Notes under the pieces: model-generated
Told to the model about the DNA's origin: nothing
Seen by the model: only the letters and a program-made list of their open reading frames with translations
Databases searched by the model: none
Program-made: the position numbers and the translations under genes
Origin: Lepturacanthus savala
Taxonomy: Eukaryota; Chordata; Actinopteri; Scombriformes; Trichiuridae
Direction: 5' to 3'
Length of the DNA: 64,000 nucleotides
NCBI GenBank assembly: GCA_030544235.1
Contig: CM060464.1
Location: 969,001 to 1,033,000, forward strand
Part shown: positions 36,401-47,895 of the stretch, piece by piece
Numbering within the stretch: position 1 is the stretch's first letter
Layout of the letters: every line of letters starts with the position of its first letter

Positions 36401-37050
36401 AACGCGGAGCATCGATTAGACTCTCGAGCAAAAAGCTTTACACAACAAAAGCACAGAAATCTCCTTCAGTCTTTTACATCCAGGACGTTCCTGTCTCCCG
36501 CTGAATCGCTGCCTAGATTTGTGCCGGGGCTCGGCTCCACTTAGCTCAGGGGTTTTTATTAGGTACGTCATTTTGAAAGTGACAAATCTGACAGCTTTTT
36601 CACCCGGGGTGTGCGGCGCCGGCCGCTTTAATAGAGCCATCGGTCTGTTTCTGTGGAGAAGGAAGACAGAAGGCACCGGAGGAGCTGCTGTCTCTTTGTT
36701 TTTTTTGTTGATATTTTCCCGCTGACTTAATGTGAGCGAGATCTTTGTGAAAGGATTCTACAGCGGTGGGTTTGTGAGAAAGCAAAGGTTGATACTTGTG
36801 CTGAAAAGCCTGAAGACAGACACTCCTCCTGCATTCTTCTTGCATAATGCTGTGCAGAGGCAATAGAAATGTTCCTGTGATGTGCTTTACATAACAAGAT
36901 GCTCTGATAAGAACAACTGATGGCTGATAGCAGGCAGGACAAAACCTCAGAGATGGTGTCATCACATGTTGATGACGCGTCTCCATTTGTTCTATAACAA
37001 TAGGAACAAATGTGCATGAACATCCCTCCTCATGTTGTTGGTTTCATACT
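36401..37050. other. Candidate conserved noncoding element
   Basis: GC-richer block with CTAGATTTGTGCCGGGGC, TTATTAGGTACGTCATTTTG and GGCGCCGGCCGCTTTAATAG, very unlike the flanking AT-rich DNA. Frames of 86-128 codons on both strands overlap and carry no domain. Of the candidate blocks in this window it looks among the most enhancer-like, but there is no alignment evidence. Confidence 0.38.
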
Positions 37051-37052
37051 GG

Positions 37053-37232
37053 TGGGAAGTTCAGCTGCTTTTAGGGAACCGGATCATTTGGCTCTTTATT
37101 TAATTCACTAATTCAGATTTAGTGCTGTTTTTATTAATGATTTGTATTAAAACACTAAATCCTCTGGTTAAAAATTAAAATTAGAATTAAAATATTAAAC
37201 CACTGATTCAAAATTAAAATAAGAACAATAAT
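37053..37232. mobile_element. Second copy of the 13.3-kb repeat, no array
   Basis: GGTGGGAAGTTCAGC, CCGGATCATTTGGCTC, TTTGTATTAAAACACTAAA, TCCTCTGGTTAAAAATTAAA and CCACTGATTCAAAATTAAAA match 13270-13490. It has no 13-bp array, so it shows the state of the repeat without expansion. Confidence 0.7.
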
Positions 37233-37365
37233 ACAAGCTCACGGACTACATTGGGTCAAAGTTATTTGTTTTGAAGCTATTTATAATTTTATACAGTTTC
37301 ATCATGTTTCTCAATAGTCTTGTTCAAGTTCATTTATTTATTTTACAAAAATACTAAAAAAGACT

Positions 37366-37695
37366 GGGCGACACGGTGGAGCAGGGGTTAGTGCTGTTAC
37401 CTCACAGCAAGAAGGTTGCAGGTTCAAGACCTCCTTGGTCCTGTTCTCCCTGTGTCTGGTGGGTTTTCACCAGGTTCTCCAGCTTCCTCCCACAGTCCAA
37501 AAACATGCTGAGGTTAATTGGAGACTCTAAATTGCCCATAGGTGTGAGTGTATGAGTGAATGGTGTGTGTGCCCCACGATTGGCTGGAGACCATCTGGGG
37601 TGTATCCCTGCCTCTCGCCGTAACGCGCTGGGATTGGCTCCAGCAGACCATGTGACCCTAATGAGGAATAAGCAGGTATAGAAAATGACTGACTG
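37366..37695 (+). mobile_element. SINE-like repeat with tRNA-type promoter boxes
   Basis: It starts GGGCGACACGGTGGAGCAGG. An A-box-like TGGAGCAGGGG lies at 37377-37387 and a perfect B box GGTTCAAGACC at 37421-37431, spaced as in RNA polymerase III promoters. The body (TCCTCCCACAGTCCAAAAAC, GGAGACTCTAAATTGCCC, GGGATTGGCTCCAGCAG) matches a repeat I know to be abundant in ray-finned fish. The tail is about AGGAATAAGCAGGTATAGAA. Exact family name not asserted. Confidence 0.75.
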
Positions 37696-38640
37696 GTCCT
37701 AGTTTAATGTGTCATGTGACAGATGATGATGATGATGCTGTAGGATGAACTCCTGACTAACTAGGTCTAGATCATCAGGGGTTCTGCTGAGCTCTAGTCC
37801 TAGAAAAGACCCAGCTGATATACAGACAGGGGTTAATTAATTAATTAATTAATTAATTAACCAGAGAAACTGATTTATTTAAGTCCATTACTGCAGAAAA
37901 GCTGGATGTCTAAGTTGTTAACTATTACTGGATAAATTGATATCTGCCTTTTTTCCTGTTTTTATTGTGAATTTTTCATCCTTAACCAGATTTGAAGCAG
38001 CAAAGATCATTTCAATCATCTCCTCTTTAAATGGCTGAGGGGGTGTTGGTGGTGACTGTATAGTAGTGACATCACAACTTCACGGAAGCTTGATTTAAGG
38101 CTCAGTTTGTGAATACAGGCTGTGTCTGTATCTCTGTAACATGGGACAGTATTAAAACACTCAGTCAAATATATATATAGAGCTCTAATAAATCTATAAG
38201 GAATTCATTGGAGTTAAACTGACTGATTGTGAATATAAATGTAAAAATGTGTTTTCTAAAACGTGTGAGAGACTTAAACTATCTGGTTCCAAGGTTTTAG
38301 GTTTTACACCACATGACATTTTTGTGACTTTGACGTTTTATATTTAGCATGTTCAGCCTCTGGCGAATGTTTAAAGTTATTCCCTGTAGTCTGTTGTATT
38401 ATTGTTATTATTATTAACCTTATCTTATTCTCATCAACCCGCAACATCCCAGTTTCCCCACAGGGATCATTAAAGTTTAATCTAAACTGAGCTAAAAATC
38501 CACAACGTGGAAATAACTGTGATTCACTGTTGCAGCAACCTATATTATGGAATAAAATAATCATCGTTTTGTAACCTCTTTGGCAGCAGCGAAGGAAATT
38601 AACATTTGGCAAGAGGATGGTGTTTTATAGCCACTTGTGT
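37696..38640. other. Unique DNA with a TTAA run and a TIR family 1 end
   Basis: (TTAA)n at 37833-37861. At 38258-38316 the sequence GACTTAAACTATCTGGTTCC continues into AAGGTTTTAGG and TTACACCACATGA, the right terminus of TIR family 1; the matching left end was not found. The minus-strand frame at 38304-38612 is unsupported. Confidence 0.55.
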
Positions 38641-39226
38641 TGGATTTGTTTGACTGTGCATCGTTTTAAATTTAAACCTCACATGAGATTACATGCTAGT
38701 GGCGAGGCTGGAGATTGAAATGACCGAGGTTTTTTATAAAGGGTCAGGCGGATTCCTCCTGTACCACAAACACGTTCTTTTAACGGCGTCTCATCACAAC
38801 GCTTCGTCCACTGTGGCGCAGTGGAGTACATCTGCAATGCAGGGGGCTCGGCAGCCTGCCCTCTATTTCACATGTCATTGCCTAACACCTTTTTCCCCTC
38901 CTTCTACTCACGCTCCGAGCATCTGCCGGCGAGCTTTACCACATGGAGTCAAGCATGTGTCTGGATGCCTCTCCTCTGGACACCATCCTTGTACAAGAAT
39001 GGGGTTTTTGGTAGAAAAAAAACAGCAGCCAGGTGCTGCAAAGAAAAGAAATAGAAGCTGGACTCTTTCTTTTTTTTTGCAGTGTAGCCTGCACCTGTTC
39101 AACAGTCAGATTAGAGTTATACACAGAAACTGGAGCAAATGTCTGGCTGGTTATTACGTGTACAGTTTACATTAGATTTCCAGCGTGGGGTGTGTGTTTT
39201 TTGGTATTTGCATATGAGAGATGTGC

Positions 39227-39227
<1 letters not shown>
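38641..39227. other. Candidate conserved noncoding element
   Basis: Balanced sequence with CCCTCTATTTCACATGTC and GAGCTTTACCACATGGAG. It includes an isolated perfect tRNA A box (TGGCGCAGTGG, 38814-38824) with no B box downstream. Six overlapping frames of 60-160 codons on both strands give no consistent product. Confidence 0.3.

Positions 39228-39285
<58 letters not shown>
39228..39285. repeat. (GT)n microsatellite
   Basis: About 29 GT units. Confidence 0.98.
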
Positions 39286-39287
<2 letters not shown>

Positions 39288-39439
39288 CGTGACATACTTT
39301 ATTCCCACATCCCTATCGGTGATGGATCCACATTAGAATTCATCCCTCATCATCCTGCCGAGTTATGACCCAGTAATAGTCAGCCCCTGTGGCCTCAGCA
39401 AATGAACAATAAAACCGGAGCCTTGCAACAGATCTCTGC

Positions 39440-39503
39440 AAGAGAAAAAAAAAGAAGAAGAAGAAGGAGGAGGAGGAGGAGGAGGAGGAGGAGGAGGAGA
39501 GAG
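39440..39503. repeat. Polypurine GAA/GGA tract
   Basis: AGAAAAAAAAAGAAG passes into repeated GGA triplets, about 64 bp of pure purine on the + strand. Such mirror-type tracts can form triplex DNA. Confidence 0.95.
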
Positions 39504-39739
39504 CCAGGTGCAAAATTCTGACTTTCAGCCACTCTCCCTGTCGAGTGAGGTGAAGAGAAGACAAACACTTAACCTTGGCAATATTTTTTTAAGCAAACCT
39601 CGCATCCAGACAATAGGAAGATGGAAGGATTTACTCCAGCACCCTAATGTGTTAAGCTTGTCAAACTAATAGGCGTGCTGTCCTTAGACACACAAACTCA
39701 TGCTTGGATGCTCCAACATACACAGAATTATACGTCAAT
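39504..39739. other. Unique DNA
   Basis: Nothing supportable seen. Confidence 0.6.
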
Positions 39740-40380
39740 ATAATAGCAGTGTGTCTAAAAACGTGACTGAAGTCAAAATCCTTATAATCATCATTTCGAT
39801 GCACTGCGTTTTATACCATAAATCAAAATATCAAGAAAAATGTGTCAATTTACAGAAGTAATGTTTAATTGGCACCTATGAACGGGTGTTTTAGCCTCAC
39901 AATTCCTCTGAATTTCTTGGTTTTGCCCCAGAAACAGATTAGATCAGTCATAATGCCTTATGCCGAAGAGAAAAAGTCCTTGAAATGTGAGTTTTAACGA
40001 GACAACAACCCCAAACACACAAGTAAACCAGCAGCATCTTGGTTCCAGACCAACAGAATTAAAGTTCTGGAGTGTTTAACCCAATCTCTGGACTTTAATC
40101 CCATTGAAAACTTGTGGGCTGACATCAAAAATGATGTTTCTGAGTTTCTGATGCAAAACCAAGAAATTCAAGAGGAATAGTGAGGCTGAAGCACCTGTCC
40201 ATATGAGAAGCAGTTCTCCAGAAACCATTCTTATAACAACTATTATTTTGGTGATTCACAGGAATGCAGGAACACTCCTGGCACCTACGTGTGTGTATGT
40301 CAGCCTCACAATTCATCTTAATTTCTTGGTTTTGCCTCAGAAACATCATGTTTGATGTCAGCTATATACAGTACAGCTTC
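39740..40380 (+). mobile_element. Tc1-like foldback relic, copy 1
   Basis: It begins ATAATAGCAGTGTGTCTAAA, then GTGACTGAAGTCAAAATCC. The translated piece at 40081-40117 reads QSLDFNPIENLW, the signature region of Tc1-type DDE transposases. The surrounding coding region is broken by stops and deletions, so it is dead. A segment around GCCTCACAATTC and TTCTTGGTTTTGCC occurs at about 39890-39940 and 40300-40345 in one orientation and inverted at 40150-40190, so the body is partly self-complementary. A second copy is at 63117-63812. Confidence 0.72.
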
Positions 40381-41334
40381 TCATTCAATGTGTTTTCTTT
40401 CTTTTAAATTGTAGATTCTCACTGAAGGCATCACGTAGAGTTATGTACAGGTGGAAAAAAGGTGAAATAACTGAAAACATGTTTTATATTCTAGTTTCCT
40501 CTAAATAACCACCCTTTGCTCTGATTGATAAAGCAAGAAATTCCACTAATTAACCCTGATAAGGGACATGTATGAAGTGAACATCTATATAATCACAACG
40601 TGTGACCTTAGACTGACACACACAGCAAATGGCAGGGGGCCGGTGACCCTGTCCGATCTTGTTTTCTGGGGTCGCCGTTTGCTTTTTTTTTTTTTTTTTA
40701 CTGCAGAGCTGGATTATGATTAACTTGGCCGAGATGCCGCCACACGGGGAGTTGTTTGAAAGGCGAGAGGAGAGTTGTTGTGGTGTAGAAACCAGTCCGA
40801 TTGCGGGCTGCCTGGGGACTTCACAGGGATCAATATAGGCGGAGTGACAGCTGCGCACTTGATTAAATGTGACTGCTACAGTACATCTGGCAGGCTTGGC
40901 CATTACTTTCCCACTCAGAGTCCCCCGGGGTGAGAGAGCAAGAAGTGACAGGCCTCAGTCAGTCCTCCATTACCACCTTTCTGTTGCCCCTCAGGTAGCA
41001 GCAGGCCGGGGCAAAAATAGGCTGACGAATGACCCGGGGGGAGATGGAACACAGAGAGAAAATAAAGCTACCACATGTTTTCCTGTGTGACTTGTGCATG
41101 TAAGAGTGTGTCAGTATGTGCAGACTGGAGGCCGCGCTGCATGCGGTTTATAATCCACAAGTGAATGCAGGTAAGCAGATGAGTTTTCGAGCATATCGTA
41201 AAGGTCAGGGTTGGGTGGAGAAGAGGAATATATCTAAAAGTAAATGGTTGAAACAAATGTGTGGGAAGTTGTACACGAAGCACTGAGCGCCGCCAAAATG
41301 TCGTTATAAATAATTATTATGCCAACACAGTCAA
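40381..41334. other. Candidate conserved noncoding element
   Basis: From about 40600 to 41080 the DNA is GC-richer and non-repetitive (GGATTATGATTAACTTGGCC, CACTTGATTAAATGTGAC, CCATTACTTTCCCACTC), broken by an 18-base T run at 40683-40700. Frames of 117 and 73 codons on opposite strands show no domain. The rest is ordinary unique DNA. Confidence 0.35.
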
Positions 41335-41427
41335 AAGAAGCTCTTTCAAATGTCAGGGCAACATTCGCTCTTTTATATCTATCTAAGTAATAATCTAATA
41401 ATTTATTTCATTCTTCTTGAATACATA

Positions 41428-43246
41428 CGGGCGCTGGTCTTATTGGAATATCATGAAAAAGTTGATTTCTTTCAGTAATACCATTCAAAAAGTGACAGAC
41501 TGACATAATTCATAGAGTTAATTTCTTTTAATATTGATGATTATGACTGACAACCAATTTAAATGCCAAATTGAGTATATCAGAAAATTTGAATATTCTG
41601 GAAAGGTTCAGTATTACACCTGGTGCCAGACTCTAATCAGCTAATTAACTCAAATCACCTGCAAATGCCTTTAAATGGTGTCTCAGTCTAGTTCTGTAGG
41701 CTACACAATCACGGGGAAGACTGCTGACCTGACAGTTGTCCAAAGGAAGAACATTGACACTGAAGGTCATTCTAAAGCTGCTGTCTGAGCACAGAGCTCC
41801 GTGTCAAAGCACATTAATAGAGGTGAAATATGTGGTAAAAAGGTGTACAAGCAATAGGGATAACCACACCCTGGAGAGGATTCTGAAACAAAACCCGGAG
41901 ATTCACAAAGAGTGGAGCAGCTGGAGTCAGTGCTTCAAGAACCACCATGCACCGACATATGGAAGACATGGGTTTCAGCTAATGTTGCACCGATCGATCG
42001 GCTGCCGATCATAAAAATAGCCTGATCAGCGATCGGAAAAACGTGATTAAATAAGTAAATTATTATCTCAGCGTGTGTAACCATGTCCATTCTACTAGCC
42101 AATCACGACATGATTCTTCTAAAAAAACTGTCATTTTCGACCAATCCTAATAATCCTCTGCTTCAGTTTCACAGCGTGCACATCTCTGAGGGGGCGTGTC
42201 CTAGAAGAAGTGTTTTCTGCCTGGCAACAGCGAGGCCATTGGCTGCATTGTATTTATTGCCTGACAGCCCTGGCTTCTGATTGGCCCAGATAGCAGTTTC
42301 TGCTTCTGTACTTTTTAAAACATAGTTAAATAATTGATAGTTTTATTTCTATAAACGGTGCACCCTCTGCTAGATGGAAGGTATGGAAATTTAAAACTCC
42401 TGTGATCAGCAGATCACTTTTTTGGTGATCGGTATCAGTGATTGGCCCAAAAATACTGATCGGTGCATCACTAGTTCATCACTAAGTCACTCTGGAACAA
42501 GACAACTCACCTGAAGACAAAAAGTTATGTTCTCTGATGAAAGTAGATTTTGCATCTCCTTTGGAAATCAAGGTTCCAGAGTCTGGAGGAAGAGAGGAGA
42601 GGCACACGATCCTTGTTGCTAGAGGTTGAGTTTCCACAATCAGTGATGGTTTGGGGACCACGTTATCTGCTGGTTTTCTTAAGTCCGAGGAGAACGCAGC
42701 CATTTACCAGGAAGGTTTAGAGAACTTCATGCTGCTGACCAGCTTCATGGAGATGCAGATTTCATTTTTCAACAGGACATGGCACCTGCACACAGTGACA
42801 AAGCTACTACTACCTGGTTCAAGGACTTGTTCCTAACTCGACCCAATAGAAAATCTATGGGATATTGTGAACAGAAGGATGCAATATGCCAGACCCAACA
42901 CTGCAGACAAGCTGAAGGCCACTATCAGAGCCACCTGGGCTCCATAACACCACCCTGCAATGCTGCAATGCTGCAAATGCTATTCCTACGTTTCATGTTC
43001 ATACTTTTCACATGGCTAATATTTGTAGTATTTTGTTTTTTTGGATTGGTCTTGAGTCATAATCCTATTTTTGAGATGCTGAATTTGTTTTTTTTAATAA
43101 GATGTCTGTTATAATCATCAAAATGAAAGGAAATAAACATTTGAAACATCTGTGTAATGATTGAATATAATATGCAAGCTTCACTTTTTGAATGCAATTA
43201 CTGATATAAATCATCTTTTATCATGATATTATTTGACCAGCACCTG
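41428..43246 (+). mobile_element. Tc1/mariner-type element, dead, interrupted
   Basis: TA dinucleotides at 41426-41427 and 43247-43248 flank the inverted ends CGGGCGCTGGTC and GACCAGCACCTG; further inside, ATATCATGA appears on both sides. Without the insert at 41980-42473 the length is about 1.3 kb, normal for the superfamily. Transposase remnants include GATGAAAGTAGATTTTGC (DESRF-like, about 42537) and GTGATGGTTTGGGG (VMVWG-like, about 42643). Frameshifts break the frame into unrelated short pieces. No function is expected. Confidence 0.82.
41980..42473. mobile_element. hAT-like MITE inside the Tc1-type element
   Basis: Ends TAATGTTGCACCGATC and, inverted, TAGTGATGCACCGATC; inner words CTGCCGATCATAAAAATAG and GTGATCGGTATCAG. 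The 494-bp insert lies in the transposase remnant, just after CATGGGTTTCAGC. The flanks GTTTCAGC and GTTCATCA do not match well as an 8-bp duplication, so the superfamily assignment rests on the ends alone. The 65-codon frame inside is not a gene. Confidence 0.7.
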
Positions 43247-43600
43247 TATATAAAACAGAAATGATTATTATATTTTTTTGACATTATATTTGATAGATTG
43301 ATAATTTTAGCAAAACAGTTGCAAAATTCAATGGGGAGAAAAAGTCAAACACATTTTATACATAATATTTTTTATTATAATGCCAAGCTGTTTCAAATGT
43401 CAGGGCAACCTTCTCTTTTATACATCTAAGTAATAATCTAATATTAAATTCTGTCTTCTTGAATGAAAACATGTTTAGAAGCAAATATTTAAAAGAAAAC
43501 AAAACAAAAAAAGCAGGAAGCCAATGACTATAAATGCTTTTTACATTATATTTGATATATAACTGAATTATAGCAAAACTTAAATAAAAAGTAAAAGTCT

Positions 43601-44396
43601 GTTGTATATAAGTTTGTTGTATATGTTTCTTTCTATTCCATCTACTTCTGATGTCTGTCCTCGTCTTTTTTTTTTTGGCTCATCAGTTTTTTATTCCTAA
43701 ACTTTCAAACAATATCACGTATTCTATTTTAATTCACACTCCTGATGAAGATGAGTGGAATCTATCTGATCTCAATCATGCAAACCTTGCAACCAAACCA
43801 TGAGCCAAGAATCAAAGGGAGACTGACATTAAAAGAAGTGACTGAGCTTGATGTTAATAATCTCTCAGCCAAAATACAAGATGCATATTTGCTATGGAAC
43901 AGCGTGAGCTCCATTGACATGCACACAGCTTTTAATAGAGCAATAATGGACAGGCCACATGTCACCGATGAAAGCTTTGAGTGCAGATGGAGTTCACGTG
44001 GAGCTAAACAGCTAAAAACATGGGGTGGTGCTGCTGTGTCTGTGTGTGTCTGCTGACCCTGTAGATTCTGATGGCTTTGGCTTGAAAACCAATAGAAATC
44101 ATTGATATGATTGCTGCTGCTTTATGACATCAAATGGTTGGTGGAGTGACTCAGATTTCATCCCGTTCTCCAGAGGGGAAACATTTTATTAAAGTTTATA
44201 GTATCCTCTTAGGTTTTACTTTTCTTAGAAGGAGAAGGTCAGGAGGTTGTTCTGTCATGTCTGTGGCTCATATTTATCAGATCAACCTCAGCTTTCAAAT
44301 ATATCTGTTCATGGTGAGATGAAGTGTATCTGTTTTTGTTGTTTTTGGATATTTAAAACATCATTGTTGTCATTAAAAGTTAGAATTCTTGGTGTG
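43601..44396. other. Candidate conserved noncoding element with 103-codon frame
   Basis: 43745-44056 forms an open frame of 103 codons (start MKMSGIYLISIMQTLQ). The same segment has the texture of a conserved enhancer (GCACACAGCTTTTAATAGAG, CAATAATGGACAGGCCAC). I find no domain, the frame ends in a GTGTGTGTC run, and no splice partner is apparent. Either reading is possible; noncoding is favoured. Confidence 0.3.
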
Positions 44397-45035
44397 TTGT
44401 GGTGGTGTAGGAGTAGAGCACTTACCATTTGGAGCCTTTTGTCTTAACCCGTTAAACTCCAGGTTCCCTGTGAGATTGCTCCACTAATCATGTACCAATA
44501 TAGTCAAGCTATACATCAAATTAAACAGGAGAAACTCCACTACAAGCAGATATAAGTCATATTTACACACACCAAACACAACTCCAACACCAAGCTAATT
44601 AATTAACAAATATGGAAATCTGTATACGATCATAAAGCCAACCCACTCGCCACATTTTGATGGCTAGCGCTCTGATTCTTCATGCTACACAAACAAATGA
44701 CATCTCATATGAAAGCTGAGACTGTGACGAGTCCAACAGTACCATCAGTGTAGCTTTATGACAAAAACTCAGTAAACTAGCAGCCAAAAAACACTGAAGG
44801 AAAAAGTCGCTTGTTTGAAGCGACTCACAAAAAATGTGTTTTCTTTTTTTGTTGCTGTTTTTGGGATGAAAATGTTTATTTGAGATCAATAAATGTTGGT
44901 TTAGTGTCGACCAACATCTCTGTGTCTATTCCAGATATACCCTACTGAATATGGGTATGTCTATATCGAGCAGAAACCTAAAAAAAGGGCTGGAGTTCAA
45001 GGGGTTAAACAGCAGAGCTCAGTTCAAGTCCCGGC
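44397..45035 (+). mobile_element. tRNA-like (SINE-type) sequence split by an insertion
   Basis: An A-box-like TGGTGTAGGAG at 44403-44413 is followed by AGAGCACTTACCATTTGG. A B-box-like AGTTCAAGTCC (10 of 11 consensus) is at 45021-45031. They are 600 bp apart only because 44448-45004 is a TTAA-flanked insert. Removing it and one TTAA brings the boxes to about 55 bp, a normal spacing. It is too diverged to fold as a functional tRNA; a short SINE or pseudo-tRNA is likely. Confidence 0.6.
44448..45004. mobile_element. piggyBac-like MITE, related ends
   Basis: TTAA at 44444-44447 and 45005-45008 flank a 557-bp element. The left end CCCGTTAAACTCCAGG pairs with CCCCTTGAACTCCAGC read from the right. 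The left end is also similar to CCAGTTCAGCTCCAGG of copies A and C, so this is probably a sister family. The 69-codon minus frame inside is not supported as a gene. Confidence 0.82.
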
Positions 45036-46910
45036 ATGAGCCAACTACTACTGTATAATCACAGTGTTTATGCCACAAACACGTCTTTTTAAAAAAGGTT
45101 AAAATCCCATAAACTTACATATCACAGCTCTATCCTGCTGCAGCACTTTAGTTGCAGTGTAAAGCTCCATATCACGGCTCCTCCTCATGTTGCTTCCCAG
45201 CGCTTTCACTATAATTCAAAGCTGTTTGTCCCATTTCTTCCTGCATCGATTGCACCAACATAATGAAAGTGTAGTAACATCTCTGCTACTTCATTCGCGA
45301 CGCAAGACGCGTTCACTGACCTCAGGAAATCCCAGCACTATCACCTAACAGAACAGAATCTGGGGGTCACTATATTTCTATAGGAAAACATCATATGGGC
45401 ACTGCAATAGTTTTAATCCAAACCAGGATCTTTTTATAACACTAACAAAGTAGTTTCTGTGCCTTAACCACAGCCTTGTCACACCATAAAACTGCATTTG
45501 TGTGAATATGCACATATCAAAAACTGTTGATATGATACGAATGAAATGTTGACATTCAGCATTATATACATAAACTGTCAACATTTCCCTCCGGAGACCA
45601 GGTTGCAGATTTGGACGGACGGATTAATGGGTGGATGTGAGGCGCCCATATGAATGCAAATTTGGTCCAAAGTGTTGTTGAATAAAAAGGCGAGTTTTTA
45701 TGAAAACAGTTTCAGAAATATCTGAAAGGCTCTTTTCATGAAATTCTGATTAGGTCTCTGATGTCTTCAGCTCATCAGTTGCCGTCTACTGTCAATTTGC
45801 GCAAGGTGCCTTTAATATCGGATCATGAATAATAAAAGTAATACCTCTGCAACATCAGTCAGGCTTTATCTTGTACTAACACAAAAAAAAATCCAGTAAA
45901 GGCAGATGTAAAGCTAATACATGCTTGAATATTAAAACTTAAAATAAGCTGTTTTATGGCTCCTTATCTGTTTGTTTGCTTTCTGGCAATTACAAATAAC
46001 AGGGCTTAAATCACACCTTCTTTTCAATAATTTCTAGGATTCATGACATTTAAATGGACACGTGGGTTCCTGTTCACTGCACCGCTGTGTTCTGGTGATT
46101 ATAACCATGTGTTTGATGCCTGTGTTCAGATTTACCTGAGTCATGCCACCGACAGGGAGATGAACAGCAACACGGGTCCTATTCAGAAAGAACTGTAAGT
46201 GATAGACAGCATCCAGCATCCGGTCATTATGACTCAGGGAAGTGACGCAGTTAAAGGGTGAACGGTCAGCGTTTGTGTTCCTCTCTTCTGACGACTCAAA
46301 GCATCCGTTCACAGCCTGTTGTGTAACGCTGATAATCATCCACAGGCCGATGGAGCGATGCAGCACTTAAGTATCGTGGGGGGTAAGTGTCGTAAGTGTC
46401 TTGCAGAAAACACGTCGACTTGCAGCCTCGAGGAGTCAGAGACTGAACCGCTGACCTCAGAGCTGCTGCTTCAGATGATGAGTTCCCTCTCAGGAGGAGG
46501 CAGGTGGAGGACACCTGTTCACATCCCGCCCCCCCCTTCCTCTGAAAGCTGGTAACATGATCTTTACAGTTGCCATGACGACAAAGGTTGCTCGCTCAAA
46601 GTACCGACCGCGTTTCGAGTCCTTTATTTTAACCCAAACGTGGGTTCTTTTCTTGCCTGAGCCGCACCAGACATTGACCACAGCGCTGTTTTTCCATTAA
46701 AAGGATTTTTTAACCGCGATTTGGAAAATGGCCTATTTCACTACAATAATACAATGGGTTGTTCTGGATACATGAGTGTGTGTGTGTAAAACAACAGATT
46801 ATTCAAAAATGAAGATGCTGTTCAAATAGTGGATATAAGTGATTTAACACTATTTATTTGCTGCAGAAAGTTTGTGAACATGATATATTTTTTATATTCT
46901 TTACATGTTA
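45036..46910. other. Unique DNA; balanced blocks
   Basis: No gene supported. Balanced stretches at 45600-45830 and 46020-46680 contain overlapping frames on both strands (for example 46034-46366 minus, 46319-46555 plus) that lack domains. Conserved noncoding DNA is possible for 46180-46680. Confidence 0.4.
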
Positions 46911-47149
46911 AAATCCTAAATTACCTGATACAGTTAGAATTTTATCTATAAATCACAGTAAAAACCTCAGCTCCACTAAATAAAGTGTTTTATCTGTATT
47001 AAACCCAATGTTACTGTTCCAGCATCAATATATATCATCAATATCCACATCATCAATACAATAAGACAATAGTTTAATAGAATATCAGTAGTGTAGCTGT
47101 AACCAATGTTCCCTCTAATTGCATTTCTTTTTTACTTTGGCTTGGTGAG

Positions 47150-47658
47150 TAGGGATGGGAAGTGATGAGATTTTTAGGATTCCATTATTGATGCTGCTTA
47201 ACGATACAATTCTTTATCGATTCTAATTTTGAATTCTTCTGCAGAAGAATCAGCATGTCTAGTTTTTCAGGAAGGATCCGTAACCGTAGAGGTGATATCT
47301 GCTGCATGTTTCACTCCGAAGCATCAAAAACACGACGCTCCATTAACGTTATTCCATGTTTGTGCATATTTGTTCCTTCCTGACGCTGTTATGTCCATTT
47401 TACAATGACTGAAGTCGTCTGTTTCCATTCTTTTCAAGTTTGGCTTCTTTCAAGCCAAACTTTTGGAGCTTTTGAATCTGGTGGGCGCCGTTGTTGTTGT
47501 TGTTTACGACGCTAAACCGGCGTAACATCATCACGTAATTAATCGTGCTTCCTGGAATCCAGCGTGTATAAGTTGCATAAATTACATGACGTAGATTCGT
47601 GCTGATTGGAATCATGAACCGGTTCTCTACAGGAACCGGTTCATGATTCCCGTCCCTA
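47150..47658. mobile_element. hAT-like MITE, inner layer of the nest
   Basis: Ends TAGGGATGGGAA and TTCCCGTCCCTA, with a perfect 8-bp duplication TTGGTGAG at 47142-47149 and 47659-47666. Near the right end 47608-47625 and 47633-47650 are perfect 18-bp inverted arms (GAACCGGTTCATGATTCC type) with a 7-base loop. The 71-codon minus frame is not a gene. Confidence 0.9.
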
Positions 47659-47734
47659 TTGGTGAGTGGATGCGTCGCTGCCTGTTCGGTTGTATTAGCA
47701 TCTCTTAACTCCGCCGCACTGTTGTTTACTGACC

Positions 47735-47895
47735 TGCTAGCTAACCTGCTAACCTAACCTGCTCGCTAACCTGCTAACCTAACCTGCTAGCTAACCTGCT
47801 AACCTAACCTGCTCGCTAACCTGCTAACCTAACCTGCTAGCTAACCTGCTAACCTAACCTGCTAACCTAACCTGCTAACCTAACCTGCTAGCTAA
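47735..47895. repeat. GCTAACCTAACCT tandem repeat
   Basis: Repeats of CTAACCTGCTAACC and CTGCTAGCTAAC with a CTGCTCGC variant, alternating in roughly 26-bp blocks inside the middle hAT-like element. Confidence 0.93.

Larger units (their letters stand above)
41335..43600. repeat. ~220-bp tandem duplication split by a Tc1-like insertion
   Basis: Copy 1 is 41335-41425 plus 43249-43384; copy 2 is 43385-43600. Shared words are TTTCAAATGTCAGGGCAAC, ATCTAAGTAATAATCTAATA, TTCTTGAAT, CATTATATTTGATA and TAGCAAAAC. Removing the Tc1-like element restores copy 1 as a head-to-tail neighbour of copy 2, so the duplication is older than or independent of the insertion. Confidence 0.7.

Noticed and set aside
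38814..38824. Perfect tRNA A box (TGGCGCAGTGG)
   Set aside because: No B box lies at a usable distance and there is no SINE body, so it is probably chance.
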